A program made the translations under genes and the position numbers. Below, one piece after another: positions 1 through 10,800 of a DNA stretch of 64,000 bases (position 1 is the stretch's first letter; each line of letters opens with the position of its first letter). The stretch lies in NCBI GenBank assembly GCA_006176705.1, contig QRFJ01000750.1:594746-658745 (forward strand). The letters run 5' to 3'. The notes under the pieces are model-generated. The model worked only from the letters and a program-made list of their open reading frames with translations. It was not told where the DNA came from and did no database searches. The stretch comes from Cocos nucifera. Its lineage: Eukaryota; Streptophyta; Magnoliopsida; Arecales; Arecaceae.

Positions 1-2236
1 AATTTTTATGATCGATTTTACAATAAAAAATTTGAATATAAAAGTAAATTTATAAAATATTAATTTTATAAAATTTCACAACCAATTTTTTGATTGAATT
101 TTTGGTCCTAAATTTTTTGACCAAAAAATCAATCAAAAAATCTTAAAATTATATTTTTTTAAATTTAAAATAATAAGAAAAATATTTTGACCAATTTTTT
201 GATTGAAAAATTAATTTTTCTGACCAAATTTTAGGTCACAAATTTTTTGACCAAAAAATTGATTGAAAAATCTAAAAATTATTTTTTTAAAATTTAAAAT
301 AATTTAAAATTTTTTTGATCAATTTTTTGGTTGAAAAATTAATTTTTTCTGATCAAAATTTTGGTCATAAAGTTTTTGAACAAAAAATTGATTAAAAAAA
401 TCTTAAAATTATTTTTTTAAATTTAAAATAATTTAAATTTTTTATCAATTTTTTGATCAAAAAATTAATTTTTTTATCAAATTTTTGATCATAAATTTTT
501 TGATTGAAAAATAGATCAAAAAAGCCAAAAATTATTTTTAAAATTTAAAATGAATTAAAAAATTTTTTGATCAATTTTTTTATCAAAAAATTAATTTTTT
601 TGATTGAATTTTTTATTACAAATATATTTTGCAATCAAATATATTTTTTTTTATTTTTTTCCAGATATGGTATAATTTTAGAATTTAAAGTTCATCTTCA
701 CCATTCATTATCTAAATAATTATCATTAGAGTATTATCATAAAAGATTGGCTCAATCTAATAGCCCTAGCTATGTCAATCAATAAAATTTGATTTTGATG
801 GTTACGAACGACCATATAATGATCTAATAGATAAAAACCATCGATAGATTTAAAAACTTGTAATAATAATCTCGATGATATTTATAACATACTATTAAAA
901 TTTTATTTCAATCAGACATCATTATCATGGTCAATTTAGCACGAAATGATTTGGATTGTTAAATAAAAAATGATTGATCAAAGGGCTAAACGATATCCGA
1001 TTATAAGATAATTTTTTAGATAAATGATCTTTGCTGCTACTTTGATCATTTGCATGATGATGATTATAAAATTCAAACTATGTGTATATGAACCATCGAT
1101 GTTAAGCAAATCTTACAAAAGCACAAGTATAATTACCTAAGAACTTTAAGAATGAGTATCAAGAAATGTATAGTTTTAGATCGTTCATATATGCACGTTT
1201 TGAATTTTATAATCACTACCAAACAAATGATCAAAGTAGTTGCAAAGATTATTTATCTAAAAAATTATTTTATAATTAGATACCATTTGGCCCTTTGATC
1301 AATCATTTTTTATTTAACGGTTCAAATCATCTCATACTAAATTGATCATGATAATGATATCTGGTTGAAATAAAAATTTGATAGTATGTTATAAATATCA
1401 CCGAGATCATCATTGCAAATTTTTGAACCCATCGGTAATCTCTATCTATTAGATCATCATACGATCATTTATGATCGTCGAAATCAAATTTTATTGATCG
1501 ATATAGCTAAGGCTATCGGATTGAGCCGATCTTTTGTGACGATACTCTAATGATAATTATTTAGATAATGAACGATGAAGATGGGCTTTAAATTTTAAAA
1601 TTATATTATATTTAGAAAAAAATATATTTGGTTGCAAAATACATTTGTGACCAAAAATTTGGTTTGAAAAAAATAATTTTTTGATCAAAAAATTGGTCGA
1701 AAAGTTTACGATCGAGAAAAGTAAATTTTCCAATCAAAAAATAGGTCAAAAAAATTCAAGTTATTTTAAATTTTAAAAATTAATTTTGATATTTTTTGAT
1801 TGATTTTTTGGTTGAAATATTAATGACTAAAAATTTGATCAAAAAAAAAATTTTCAACTAAAAAATTAGTTAAAATTTTTTTTAAGTTATTTTAAATATT
1901 TAAAAAATAATTTTAGGATTTTCCAACTAATTTTTTGATCAAAAAATTTATGATCAAAAATTTGATTGAAAAAATTAATTTTCTAACCAAAAAATTGATC
2001 AAAAAATTTTTAAAATTATTTTAAATTATTTTTTAAATTTTTTAAATTTTTTTTAAAAAATTTTCAATGATAAATTTTAATCTATAATTTTTTTTAAAAA
2101 ATTTGGTATATTATTTAGCAACCATTTTTTTGGTCGATATATTTTAAAATATTTTTAAAAGTTTTTATGGCTTTTTGCGATCGAATTATCGATCACTATA
2201 TTTTTAAATTAATTTTTTAAAACTGCCTCTTAATTT
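1..2236. mobile_element. Foldback-like element with ~1.1-kb inverted arms
   Basis: Bases from about 1-1105 reappear as a reverse complement at about 1177-2236, leaving a loop of about 70 bp centred near 1141. The inner arm parts (655-1105 and 1177-1623) align almost without gaps, at roughly 80 percent identity by eye. The outer parts are made of tandem AT-rich units. No ORF of note lies inside, so this would be a non-autonomous DNA transposon or foldback element. The left terminus is at or just beyond the window edge, so terminal bases and target duplication cannot be read. The superfamily is uncertain. A 65-bp block at the arm shoulder also occurs in the CACTA element at 55350-60027, which favours a CACTA-related origin. 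Confidence 0.7.
81..642. repeat. ~125-bp tandem units in left arm
   Basis: Five degenerate units start near 81, 191, 319, 445 and 571. Each is built from runs such as TTTTTTGATCAATTTTTTGG, a GACC/GGTC pair around poly-T, and a stretch of A and T. Inverted equivalents occupy about 1640-2130 in the other arm. Such subterminal arrays are typical of large TIR transposons, where they bind transposase. Confidence 0.65.
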
Positions 2237-2461
2237 TTTTTGATTGAATGGACTCGCCGTGCGCCAAGCCTTCCCATCATGATCAAATTCATTCGTCATG
2301 CACTGAGCCCTCCCTCTCCTCCCTTAATTCCTCTGTCCCACCATCAATTATAGCATCGAGTTCTCCCTCTTGTCTTGCCATCGGTTATAGTGCTGAGCTC
2401 CCCACTCATCCCTTTCCTCCATCCTGACACCATCGAAGCCATCCCTCCCATCACCAGTCAT
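2237..2461. other. C-rich stretch without a gene
   Basis: A CT-rich segment lies between the foldback element and the S1 insertion. It reads like the C-rich spacer found next to subterminal repeats in the CACTA-like elements further right. Short ORFs here have no recognisable content. The same host sequence resumes after S1 at 13077. Confidence 0.4.
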
Positions 2462-2466
2462 CCCCT
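2462..2466. repeat. Target site duplication of S1, left copy (CCCCT)
   Basis: CCCCT immediately precedes the TGTTG start of the 5' LTR. The identical pentamer follows the 3' LTR at 13072-13076. A 5-bp duplication is the normal product of Ty1/Copia integration. Confidence 0.93.
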
Positions 2467-3921
2467 TGTTGACTCCAAGGATTAATTTTGATGAGTAATA
2501 AAATATTTGAGTATATATTTGAACTAATAAAGTTGTTGAGATCATGTTTCAGGATGCATTTTAAAGTACCAAATAAAACTTCCATATAAATGCAATTGAA
2601 AATTGATAGAGAAGATTTGGAGGCTTTTGAAGCATAAATCACATCCGAAACAAGGTTTGCAAAGGACATCCCCAAACCAAAATTAAAGAGGGAAACCTTT
2701 GAGGGAACTAAAATTTTTTAGCTTAAGAAGCCCACGAGTTGACTCATGGTTCAACTCATTGTTCAGCTCGAGCTGATACATAGACTGGCGCACAGAAGTT
2801 TTAGAAGGAACAGTCTCGAGTGGAGGCTCAAGTCGACTCGAGGTTCTCTAGTTGAAGTCTTAGTGAAAATTCAGAAAATGATGATTTCGAAGCAAGATCT
2901 TGAGCAGAGGCTCGAGTCGACTGGAGATTCTCGAGTTGAAGTCTTAGAAGAAATACAAAAGATGACAATTTTGAAGCAAAATTCAGTACAATCTCAAGCA
3001 AAGGCTCGAGTTGACTCGAGGTCCACAAGTTGAGGATCAAGCAGAGTAAAAAGTCTCGAGCAGAGTAAAAGATCTCAAGCTAAGGCTCAAGTTGACTCAA
3101 GGTTCAACTCAAACTCCAACGGCTAGTTTTTGTAGACTGTCCAGAACTATGCAGATTGGATTCAAACGGTCATTTTTGCTTCTCCAACGGTTAAATAAGA
3201 TTCTCCAGCCTATCAAACGTGAAAAGTCACCTACAAAATACCTGGAGGAAGAGACTTGACTATTCATTCATTGAGAGAAATAAAAAATTAAAGAAAAAAG
3301 TCCAAAAAGCATTGAATAGAGAGGATTCAACTTTCATCTTCAAGACAAATCAAATCAAGAGATTCCATTCAACAAGAATACAAGCTCAAAAGCTCAAAAG
3401 CCTTTAACAAAGAAGATTCCAAAAAGCTTCATCAACTTATTTGCTCATCAAAGAAGCTTTTTGTTCATTTTTGTTGTTCAACTTTTCTCTTTCTTGTAAC
3501 TTAGCTTCAATAGAATTTTGAAGCTAAGGGGAAGGCTTATCCAAGCTTAAAAATTGGATTGTAAGCCAAGGGTTGGCTCAGGATTTGGTTGTGGTTGGTG
3601 AGCTAGTGTAAAAATTAACTAGGTTTGAGATATTAAGCCTTGAAAAACTATCCTACTATAATCTTGAAGAGATTATAGTAAAATTCTCAAATAGGCCTTG
3701 GAGAGTGGACGTAGGTGTAAGAAGCACCGAACCACTATAAATTTTTTAGTATTTATAATTGCCTTGTTTACTTCATTTCATTTATATTTTTGCATTTCTG
3801 CATATTTAGAACTAAAGCATATATCATCACATCACTTGTTTTTAAAAACAGTATCCAACTAACTTTAAGTTTTGAAAAATCCAATTCACCCTCCTTTCTT
3901 GGGTTGTCTTGTTGGACAACA
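2467..3921 (+). repeat. S1 5' LTR
   Basis: Starts TGTTGACTCC and ends CAACA, two bases before the primer binding site. It matches 11619-13071 along its whole length. U3 (about 2735-3105) contains a cluster of short palindromes with GTCGAC, CTCGAG or GAGCTC cores. I see no convincing canonical TATA box. Confidence 0.92.
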
Positions 3922-3923
3922 AG

Positions 3924-3935
3924 TGGTATCAGAGC
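3924..3935 (+). other. S1 primer binding site (initiator tRNA-Met)
   Basis: TGGTATCAGAGC lies two bases after the 5' LTR. It is the standard Copia primer binding site complementary to the 3' end of initiator tRNA-Met, and it is intact here. Confidence 0.93.
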
Positions 3936-3976
3936 TTGATATTTTATTTAATTTAACAATCAAGAGTTAAGATCAA

Positions 3977-5335
3977 ATGGCAACCCATATAAGTGTATCT
4001 CTTGCCAAAGGGCAATCGACCAACTGTCTATCCTTGTTTAATGGAATAAATTATACTTATTGAAAAGCACGCATGCGTATTTACATTCAAGCACTTGATT
4101 ATCAACCTTGGAGAGTGATAATCAAAGGTCCACACACTCCCACAATCAAAATAGAGGATAATGATGTTCCCAAATCGAAAGAGGATTGGGATGAGTATGA
4201 TATGAAAATGATAGAATTAAATGCTAAGGCCATGAATGTCCTATATTATGCATTAGACCCCATTGAATTCAATAAAATTTCTATTTATGCTTTGACCAAG
4301 AAGATTTGGGATAGGTTAGAGATTATCCATGAGGGTACCAATCAAGTAAAGAAGTCTAAAATAAATATGCTTGTCCATCGATATGAATTATTTAAAATGG
4401 AGTCAAATGAGTCTATTTTTGAAATATTTACTAGATTTATTGATATTATCAATGATTTGAAAAGCTTGGATAAATCTTACACTAACAGTAAACTTGTTCG
4501 TAAAATTCTTAGATCACTTTCGAAAGTTTGGGAAGCAAAGGTCACCGCCATCGAAGAAGCTAAAGACCTCAACAAGCTACCATTGGAAGAGCTTCTTGGA
4601 TTCTTGATGACTCATGAATTGAATATGAGACAAAACATGAAGGAGAAAACCAAGAAGAAAAAGACCATATCTCTCAAGACAACCACTCCCAAGAATGATG
4701 AGAGTGAGGAATCCGATGAAGAGGAGGAAGAAGAAGACTTGGCTATGATTGCAAGAAAGTTTAAGAGATTTATGAGAAAAAAGAAGCAAGAATTCAAGAA
4801 GAAGACCTTCAAAGGTAAACCAAATAAGGAGAAAGAGAAGGAGCTACCAATTTACTTCGAGTGCAAGAAATTCGACCACTTTAGGATGGACTGCCCCCTT
4901 CTCAAGAAATCATCCAAAAAGCTCAAGAAGAAGGCGATGATGGCTACTTTGAGTAATAGTGAGGACTCTAGCTCTGAGAAAGAATCACAAGAAGAAGCCA
5001 ACTTTTGCTTAATGGCACATTATGAGGAGGTAAATGCTGAAAACTCCTTAGATTTCACTTTTGATAAGTTACAAGAGACTTTTTCTGAACTTATGGCTGA
5101 ATATAGGAAAGTAACTTTGAAAAATAAAAATTTGAGAAAGTTAAATTTAGAACTTACTCACGAAAAAAAAATATTTTCTAAAAAACTGAATTTGCTTACT
5201 AATAAAAATCAGAAATTGAATAATGAATTAAAAAAAATTAAATCATTTGTAGAAAGATTTACCTATAATTTTGAAAAATTAAATATGCTACTAAATAAGC
5301 AAAGAGTTATTTTTAACAAAGCCGGATTGGATTAG
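3977..5335 (+). pseudogene. gag: S1 gag, one nonsense codon
   Basis: The capsid protein that packages element RNA. The ATG at 3977 is chosen because the start MATHISVSLA matches the usual Copia gag start and lies 42 bp after the PBS. The frame runs 452 codons with a single TGA at codon 29 (4061-4063), where related elements have Trp. From codon 33 (4073) the frame is open. The UBN2-type gag domain covers the first half (HEGTNQVKKSKINML at about 4333). An acidic and lysine-rich linker follows, then a zinc knuckle near 4853 in which the first Cys is Tyr (TAC, 4853-4855), then Cys, His and Cys at normal spacing. The C-terminal 120 residues look coiled-coil, as in Sirevirus gag. Confidence 0.85.
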
Positions 5336-7030
5336 GATTTAAACCTCATAAGAGATAAAAACTATTCAAAAATATATTTGTCAAAGCCTCATCAAACTCT
5401 ACCTCAAATATCTCATGTTTTTGTTGTGACAAAATTGGTTATAAGTCTTATGCATGTGATTTCAGAAAATTAAATAAAAAAATAGTTAAAATAATTTGGA
5501 TTTCAAAAGAAACTCATGAGCACTAATCCCTAAAGGACCCAAGATGACTTGGGTACCTAAAAACTCAACTTGATTTTCTTGTGTAGGAGTGTTCTTGCAG
5601 TCTCGAGACAAGAAAAAACTTTGGTATCTTGATAGTGGCTGTTCAAGGCACATGATGGGATGATAAATCTCAATTTATCACTTTTGAGCCTAAAGAAGAA
5701 GGAGTAGTTACATTTGGTGACAATGGAAAGGGACGTATTCATTGGCATCGGTAACATTCGTATCACTCCTACTTCTATTCAAAATGTATTCGCTAGTTGA
5801 TGAGTTGAAACATAATTTGCTTAGCATTAGTCAATTTTGTGATAAGGAGATTTCAAAGTAACTTTTGAATTCTCTATTATGTATTGTTTCCTAATCCTAA
5901 ATGATAATGGTATCATGTTCATAGGACATAGACATAACAATGTCTACATGGTAGATCTTGATGATCTACACATGAAGAATGGTCAATGTCTAGTGGCAAT
6001 GGATGCCTAAGATCAATGAAACTAGTTGGTTGTGGCATCATAGATTAGGTCATGCTAGTATGGACTTACTCTCAAAATTAATTAAGAAAGATCTTGTAAG
6101 AGGATTACCAAAATTAAGTTTTGAAAAGAAATCGAATTTATGATGCATGTCAATTTGGCAAAGCAAACTAGGAATTCCTTTCCAAACCAAAAGGAATGAT
6201 TTCAACCTCTAGACCATTAGAATTGCTACACATGGAATTTGTTTGGAACCCTATAAGGATCACTAGTCTAGGAGGTAAAAAGTATGGATCTTATAATTGT
6301 AGATGATTTTTTCAAGATTCACTTAGGTAATGTTTTTAAGCACAAAAAGATGAAGCCTTCAATGCATTTTCTAAATTTTATCGAAAGATTTTGAATGAAA
6401 AGAACATATCAATTAGTTTGCATACATAGTGATCATGGATACATAGAATTTCAAAAATCAGTACTTTGATAATTTTTGTAATAAAAAAAAAATTAATCAT
6501 AATTTTTTTAGTACCTAGAATTTTATACAATAAAATGGAGTAGTAGAAAGAAAAAATCGAACACTAAAAGAAATGGCATGAACTATATTGTGTGAAAGTA
6601 ATTTACCTAGATATTTTTTTGGACTGAAAGCAATAAATACTGCATGTTACATATTAAATCTATGTTTCTAATAAGACCTTATTTTGAAAGAAAACCCCAT
6701 ATGAACCTTTGGAAAAGATAGAAAATCAAATATCCAACTATTTTCATGTATTTGGTTGCAAATGCTTCATACTTAACAATGGAAAAAGATAACCTGAGAA
6801 AATTTGATGCCAAAGTCCAATGAGGGATATCTTCTTAGGAATACTCCTCATCAAGCAAGGCATAATAGAAGTCTTCAAATAAGAGAACTTCTCATTATTG
6901 AAGAATCAATTCATGTTATCTTTGATGAATATAATGACAAATCTGTTAGAAAAAGAAGATGCTTTAGATGAGGATGCAAAAAATCTTTATGACAAGATGG
7001 ACAATCTAACACTCAAAGAATGCTCCACCT
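5336..7030 (+). pseudogene. pol: S1 protease and integrase, multiply broken
   Basis: Aspartic protease and DDE integrase region of the Copia polyprotein, recognisable only piecewise because stops and frameshifts occur every 50-200 bp. The protease motif DSGC is at 5631-5642. The gag-pre-integrase segment with WLWHHRLGHAS is at about 6025-6060, and a Cys of the integrase zinc finger follows near 6145. The catalytic-core stretch VVERKNRTL is at about 6540 and the YILN-type segment near 6650. The region continues directly into RT. No function is possible from this copy. Confidence 0.8.
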
Positions 7031-7209
7031 CAAAATAATGAAGAAGAGAAGAATGAAGAGTCCTCTCACATAGTCCAAGAGAGGAGCTGCCTAAAAGAAT
7101 AGAGGTATACACATGGACATCCCTAAAGATCTTATAATCGGTGATCCATCACAAGGGAGTAAGAACATGATCTTATCTTAGAAATATAAATAATTACATA
7201 GCTTTTATT

Positions 7210-8100
7210 TCATAAATTGAACCTTAAATTCAATAGAAAAAGCTCAAAATGATCCATATTGGATAGATGCCATGCAAGAAGAATTAAATCAATTTGAAAA
7301 AAATAAAGTGTGGACCTTAGTCGATAGACCAAATAACCATCCAATAATTGAAACTAAATGGATATATAGAAATAAATTGGATGAACATGGAACCGTTATA
7401 AGAAATAAGGCTAGATTAGTAGCAAAATGATATAATCAGAAAAAAGGCATTGATTTTGATGAAATCTTTGCTCTTGTAGCTAGATTAGAGGCCATTAGAC
7501 TATTGCTTGCTTTTGCATATTTCATGAACTTCAAATTATACTAAATGGATGTAAAAAGTATATTTCTTAATGATTATATAGCAGAAGAAGTATATATTGA
7601 ACAACCATCTGAATTTGAAAATCGTGCACTTCCAAATCATGTATTCAAATTACATAAAGTCCTGTATGGTCTAAAACAAGCCCCACATGCTTGGTATGAA
7701 AGATTAAGTAAATTCTTACTAAATAATAAATTTACTAGAGGAAATGTTGATAAAATCTTGTTCTTAAAAAGAAAAGATGAGAATCTATTAGTTGTACAAA
7801 TCTATGTGGATGATATTATTTGGTGCCACTAATAAAATTTTTTGTCAAGAATTTGCTAAGCTAATGCAGGATGAGTTTGAGATGAGCATGATGGAAGAGT
7901 TAAACTTCTTCCTCAAACTCCAAATCAAGCAAAATGAAGAGGGGATCTCCATCAACCAAATAAAATATACAAAGAAAATACTCAAGAAGTTTGGGATGGA
8001 GAGTTCAAGACCAATTGGCACACCAATAAGTACATCCTGCAAACTTGACAAAGATGAAAAAGATAAAAAAGTATACTTAAATTATATAAAGGTATGATAG
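7210..8100 (+). pseudogene. pol: S1 reverse transcriptase, frameshifted at active site
   Basis: Copia-type reverse transcriptase (RVT_2). It begins near MQEELNQFEKNKVW and includes ETKWIYRNKLDE, a stop in place of a residue after ARLVAK (about 7428), MDVKSIFLN at 7545, the YGLKQAP motif near 7667, and the active-site YVDD at about 7803-7814. A two-base loss just after YVDD (about 7820, ATTATTTGG where the family has ATTATATTTGG) shifts the frame. The rest of the domain is read in a second frame from 7792 to 8097 (EFEMSMMEELNFFL). A further shift separates it from RNase H. Confidence 0.87.
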
Positions 8101-8745
8101 GCTTACTTCTTTATCTTACTGCAAGTAGATCAGATATAGTATTCAGTATTTGCATGTGTGCTAGATATCAATCAGATCCTAGAGAATCACGTTTGCTTGC
8201 TGTCAAAAGAATCTTTAAATACTTATCTAGGATACTTAATGTAGGATTATGGTATGATAGAGTATCTCAATTTGAATTAATTAGTTACTCTAATGCTGAT
8301 TTTGCTCAGTGCAAATTTGATAGAAAAAGCACTAGTGGCATATGTCAATTCATAGGAGTAAATTTAATTTTTTGATTTAGTAAGAAATAAAACTCAGTAG
8401 CACTCTCAACGGTCAAGACTGAATATATAGCTGTTGGGAGTTGTTGTGCATAAATTTTTTAGATTAAACAATAATTAGAAGATTTTAGATTCAAACTTAA
8501 TAAGATACCCATAAGATGTGACAACACAAGTGCAATCAATTTAATCAAGAACCCAATTCAACACTCAAGATCCAAACACATTGAGATAAGACATCACTTC
8601 ATGAGAGATCATGTATAAAATAATGATGTGATACTTGAATTTGTTAGTACTGATAAATAATTAGCTGACATATTCACAAAATTCCTGAGTAAAAAAAAAT
8701 TTAGTATTATTAGAAAAGACTTAGGACTATGCTACCAACCTGATT
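8094..8745 (+). pseudogene. pol: S1 Copia RNase H
   Basis: C-terminal RNase H of pol, which removes RNA from the RNA/DNA hybrid. Visible landmarks are GLLYLTASRSDI (from about 8098), the first acidic motif SNADFAQCKFDRKSTSG (about 8290-8340), EYIAVGSCCA (about 8421), RCDNTSAINL (about 8515), and the closing segment with LADIFTK (about 8662). Internal TGA/TAA/TAG codons (for example after LIF at 8373) break the frame. Pol ends near 8745 with no LTR following, because an extra ORF lies between pol and the 3' LTR. Confidence 0.85.
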
Positions 8746-8897
8746 AAATTTTATTCTCCAAATCTCCAAGTAAATCAAATTAAATTTAAAAGAATTAAAA
8801 TCTTATGTACAAAATTAATGATCAATATTTAGAAAATAACTAAATATTATTTGAATATCAAATTTCTTTTAAAACTCTAAAAGTTTCAGAACTATCG

Positions 8898-8947
8898 CTC
8901 GAGTCAACTCAAGCAAACTAGTTCAAAACCACGAGTTGACTCGAGGG
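8898..8947. repeat. Palindromic LTR-type motifs inside S1
   Basis: CTCGAGTCAACTC at about 8898-8910 and ACGAGTTGACTCGAGG at 8931-8946 resemble the palindromic motifs clustered in the S1 LTR (for example GAGTTGACTCGAGG near 3007). They lie between pol and the envelope-like ORF. Confidence 0.6.
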
Positions 8948-9062
8948 TCAGGACCGCAGGTGATTAAAACGGACTCGTGATTGTTTGTGATGCCCTAGAG
9001 ATTCTTCATCTCGGCAAGCAGAGGACCTCTCATCCTCCCAAACTCAATCTAATAGTGTCTGC

Positions 9063-10800
9063 TTGCTTCCCTACCACCTCTTTCCTTTGATTTGTAAAGT
9101 TAGGAATCGAATTTGGGTAAAATGGTTGGACAAAGGTGTGGAGTGCGGAAAGTTTGTAATACCCATGGAGCCGAAGAATGAGAGAGGAGAAGGAAAGCCC
9201 GAATGGAACGGACAATATCCCAACCATCTAAGGTTTCTCAACCTTCTCAATCCTTCAGGAAGAACCATTCAGAAAGAACCCATTCAGGAAGAACCTCAAT
9301 AGGATCAAGGTATACTGAACTCACCTCCTCCACCACCTTCACCTGTCGGTAGGATGGCCACTAGAGCCATTACAATGGAGAGGAGAATTGATTTTGATTT
9401 CTTTGAAAGTTATAATTTTTTTATTGGGACTTGAATTGGTAGGATGGGATGGAGAAATTTCTGTACAATAGATATCCCCATGTACCCTAAGTTGGTTAGA
9501 GTGTTCTATGAAAATCTTAAAAGAAGATTTTCTGAAATTGTAAGTATAGTCAAAGGTATACAAATTGAAGTGACTGAGGAGAGTTTGGCTCAGATTTTTG
9601 GTATCATAAAAGAAGGTTTTGTGTCCGATAAATTATCTGACAAAAAGAGAGGTTTAAGACTGATTGTAGGTAGGGATGATATTATAGGAGATGTACTAGC
9701 ACCCACAATGTTAGTGAAAATGAGAGTTCTTCATCATATCATCAGTGAGATTTTTATTCCAAAATTAGGTAGATATGACTTTGTGTCTGAAAGAGAGCTG
9801 TGCATGATGTATTTGGTGGTTGAGGAAACTTAGATAAATATGCCTGGCATTATGATGCATCAAATGAGAGAGGCAGCATCTAGAAACAAAGTATGTTTAT
9901 CCTATGGTATGGTCCTGACCAGGATATTTAAGACTACTAGAGTGTCACTAGAAAATGAAGCAAGTAAGAAGCAGTCTCACTATGATGTATATGATATGAT
10001 AGCCTTGATCAGAATGCAGTATCATGTAGAGGATGAAAAATGGATCAAAAATATTTCTGGTCAAGAGAGAAGAGTGCCCAGAGTTGTAGAGGCAGGAGCC
10101 CTCTACTCCAGTGGCAGCCCGAGATGCACCTGACACTGACTCCGGTACACCTATGACACCTCGAGCTCCATCTATGGGGAGGTTCCCTCAGACACCACTT
10201 GCTGACTCTGCATCTATGGAGAGACTGGCAGATATGATATCTACCAGAGTTAATAGAGAGATTCAGAGACTATCTAAGAGAATAGAGACTGTATAGATAG
10301 AGATGTGGTCTATCTCTCAGAGGCTTTCTATTCTGGAGCAGAGGGAGCACACACATGACACATCCATTGATTACTCTAGCATCATTAAGGAGATTGCTCG
10401 GCTCAGGGGAAGCGTTGAGTCTGGAGACACTGAGATGATGACAACAATCAGTAGCTTGGGTCAGGCACAGCAGCAGGGCATCATTTCAATACTTGGAGCC
10501 ATGGATAATTTGATCAAAAAATAGAGAAACTTGCTCCAGGTGTGATACTAGCGGCAGCAACAACAGATGCCGCGGCTAAGGCAGCCATGCCACGACCTCC
10601 ACCTCCTCCACCTATGTCACCTGATTAGATCATTCAGATATCCATGAGTGAGAGCAGACCACCGCTCAAAGTCTACACTCGTGGAGGGCCTTCTCTCTCG
10701 TAGGTAGTCAGACCTTCTGCTAGGACTCGGAGTAGGAGAACCAGATCTTCTACCTCACGAGCCTTATTTCAGACATTAGAGATTCCATCTGATAATGAGT
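9063..10800 (+). pseudogene. S1 envelope-like ORF downstream of pol
   Basis: An extra gene in the position of the Sirevirus envelope-like ORF. One frame runs from 9063 to 10133, interrupted by stops after 9299 and at about 9433 and 9831. A frameshift near 10111 continues it to 10524 and probably to about 10800. The segment from 9444 has GWRNF, then VFYENL (about 9501-9518) and IVKGIQIEV, the pattern of the plant-specific 'putative plant transposon protein' domain (PF20167-like) found in env-like ORFs. The part after 10111 is rich in Pro, Ser and Thr with heptad-like stretches (EMWSISQRLSILEQRE). No clear signal peptide or membrane segment is visible. The family assignment is from memory of motifs, not a search. 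Confidence 0.65.

Noticed and set aside
81..642. CRISPR-like array
   Set aside because: The repeats are AT-rich, degenerate and contiguous without unique spacers, and the DNA is from a plant nucleus.
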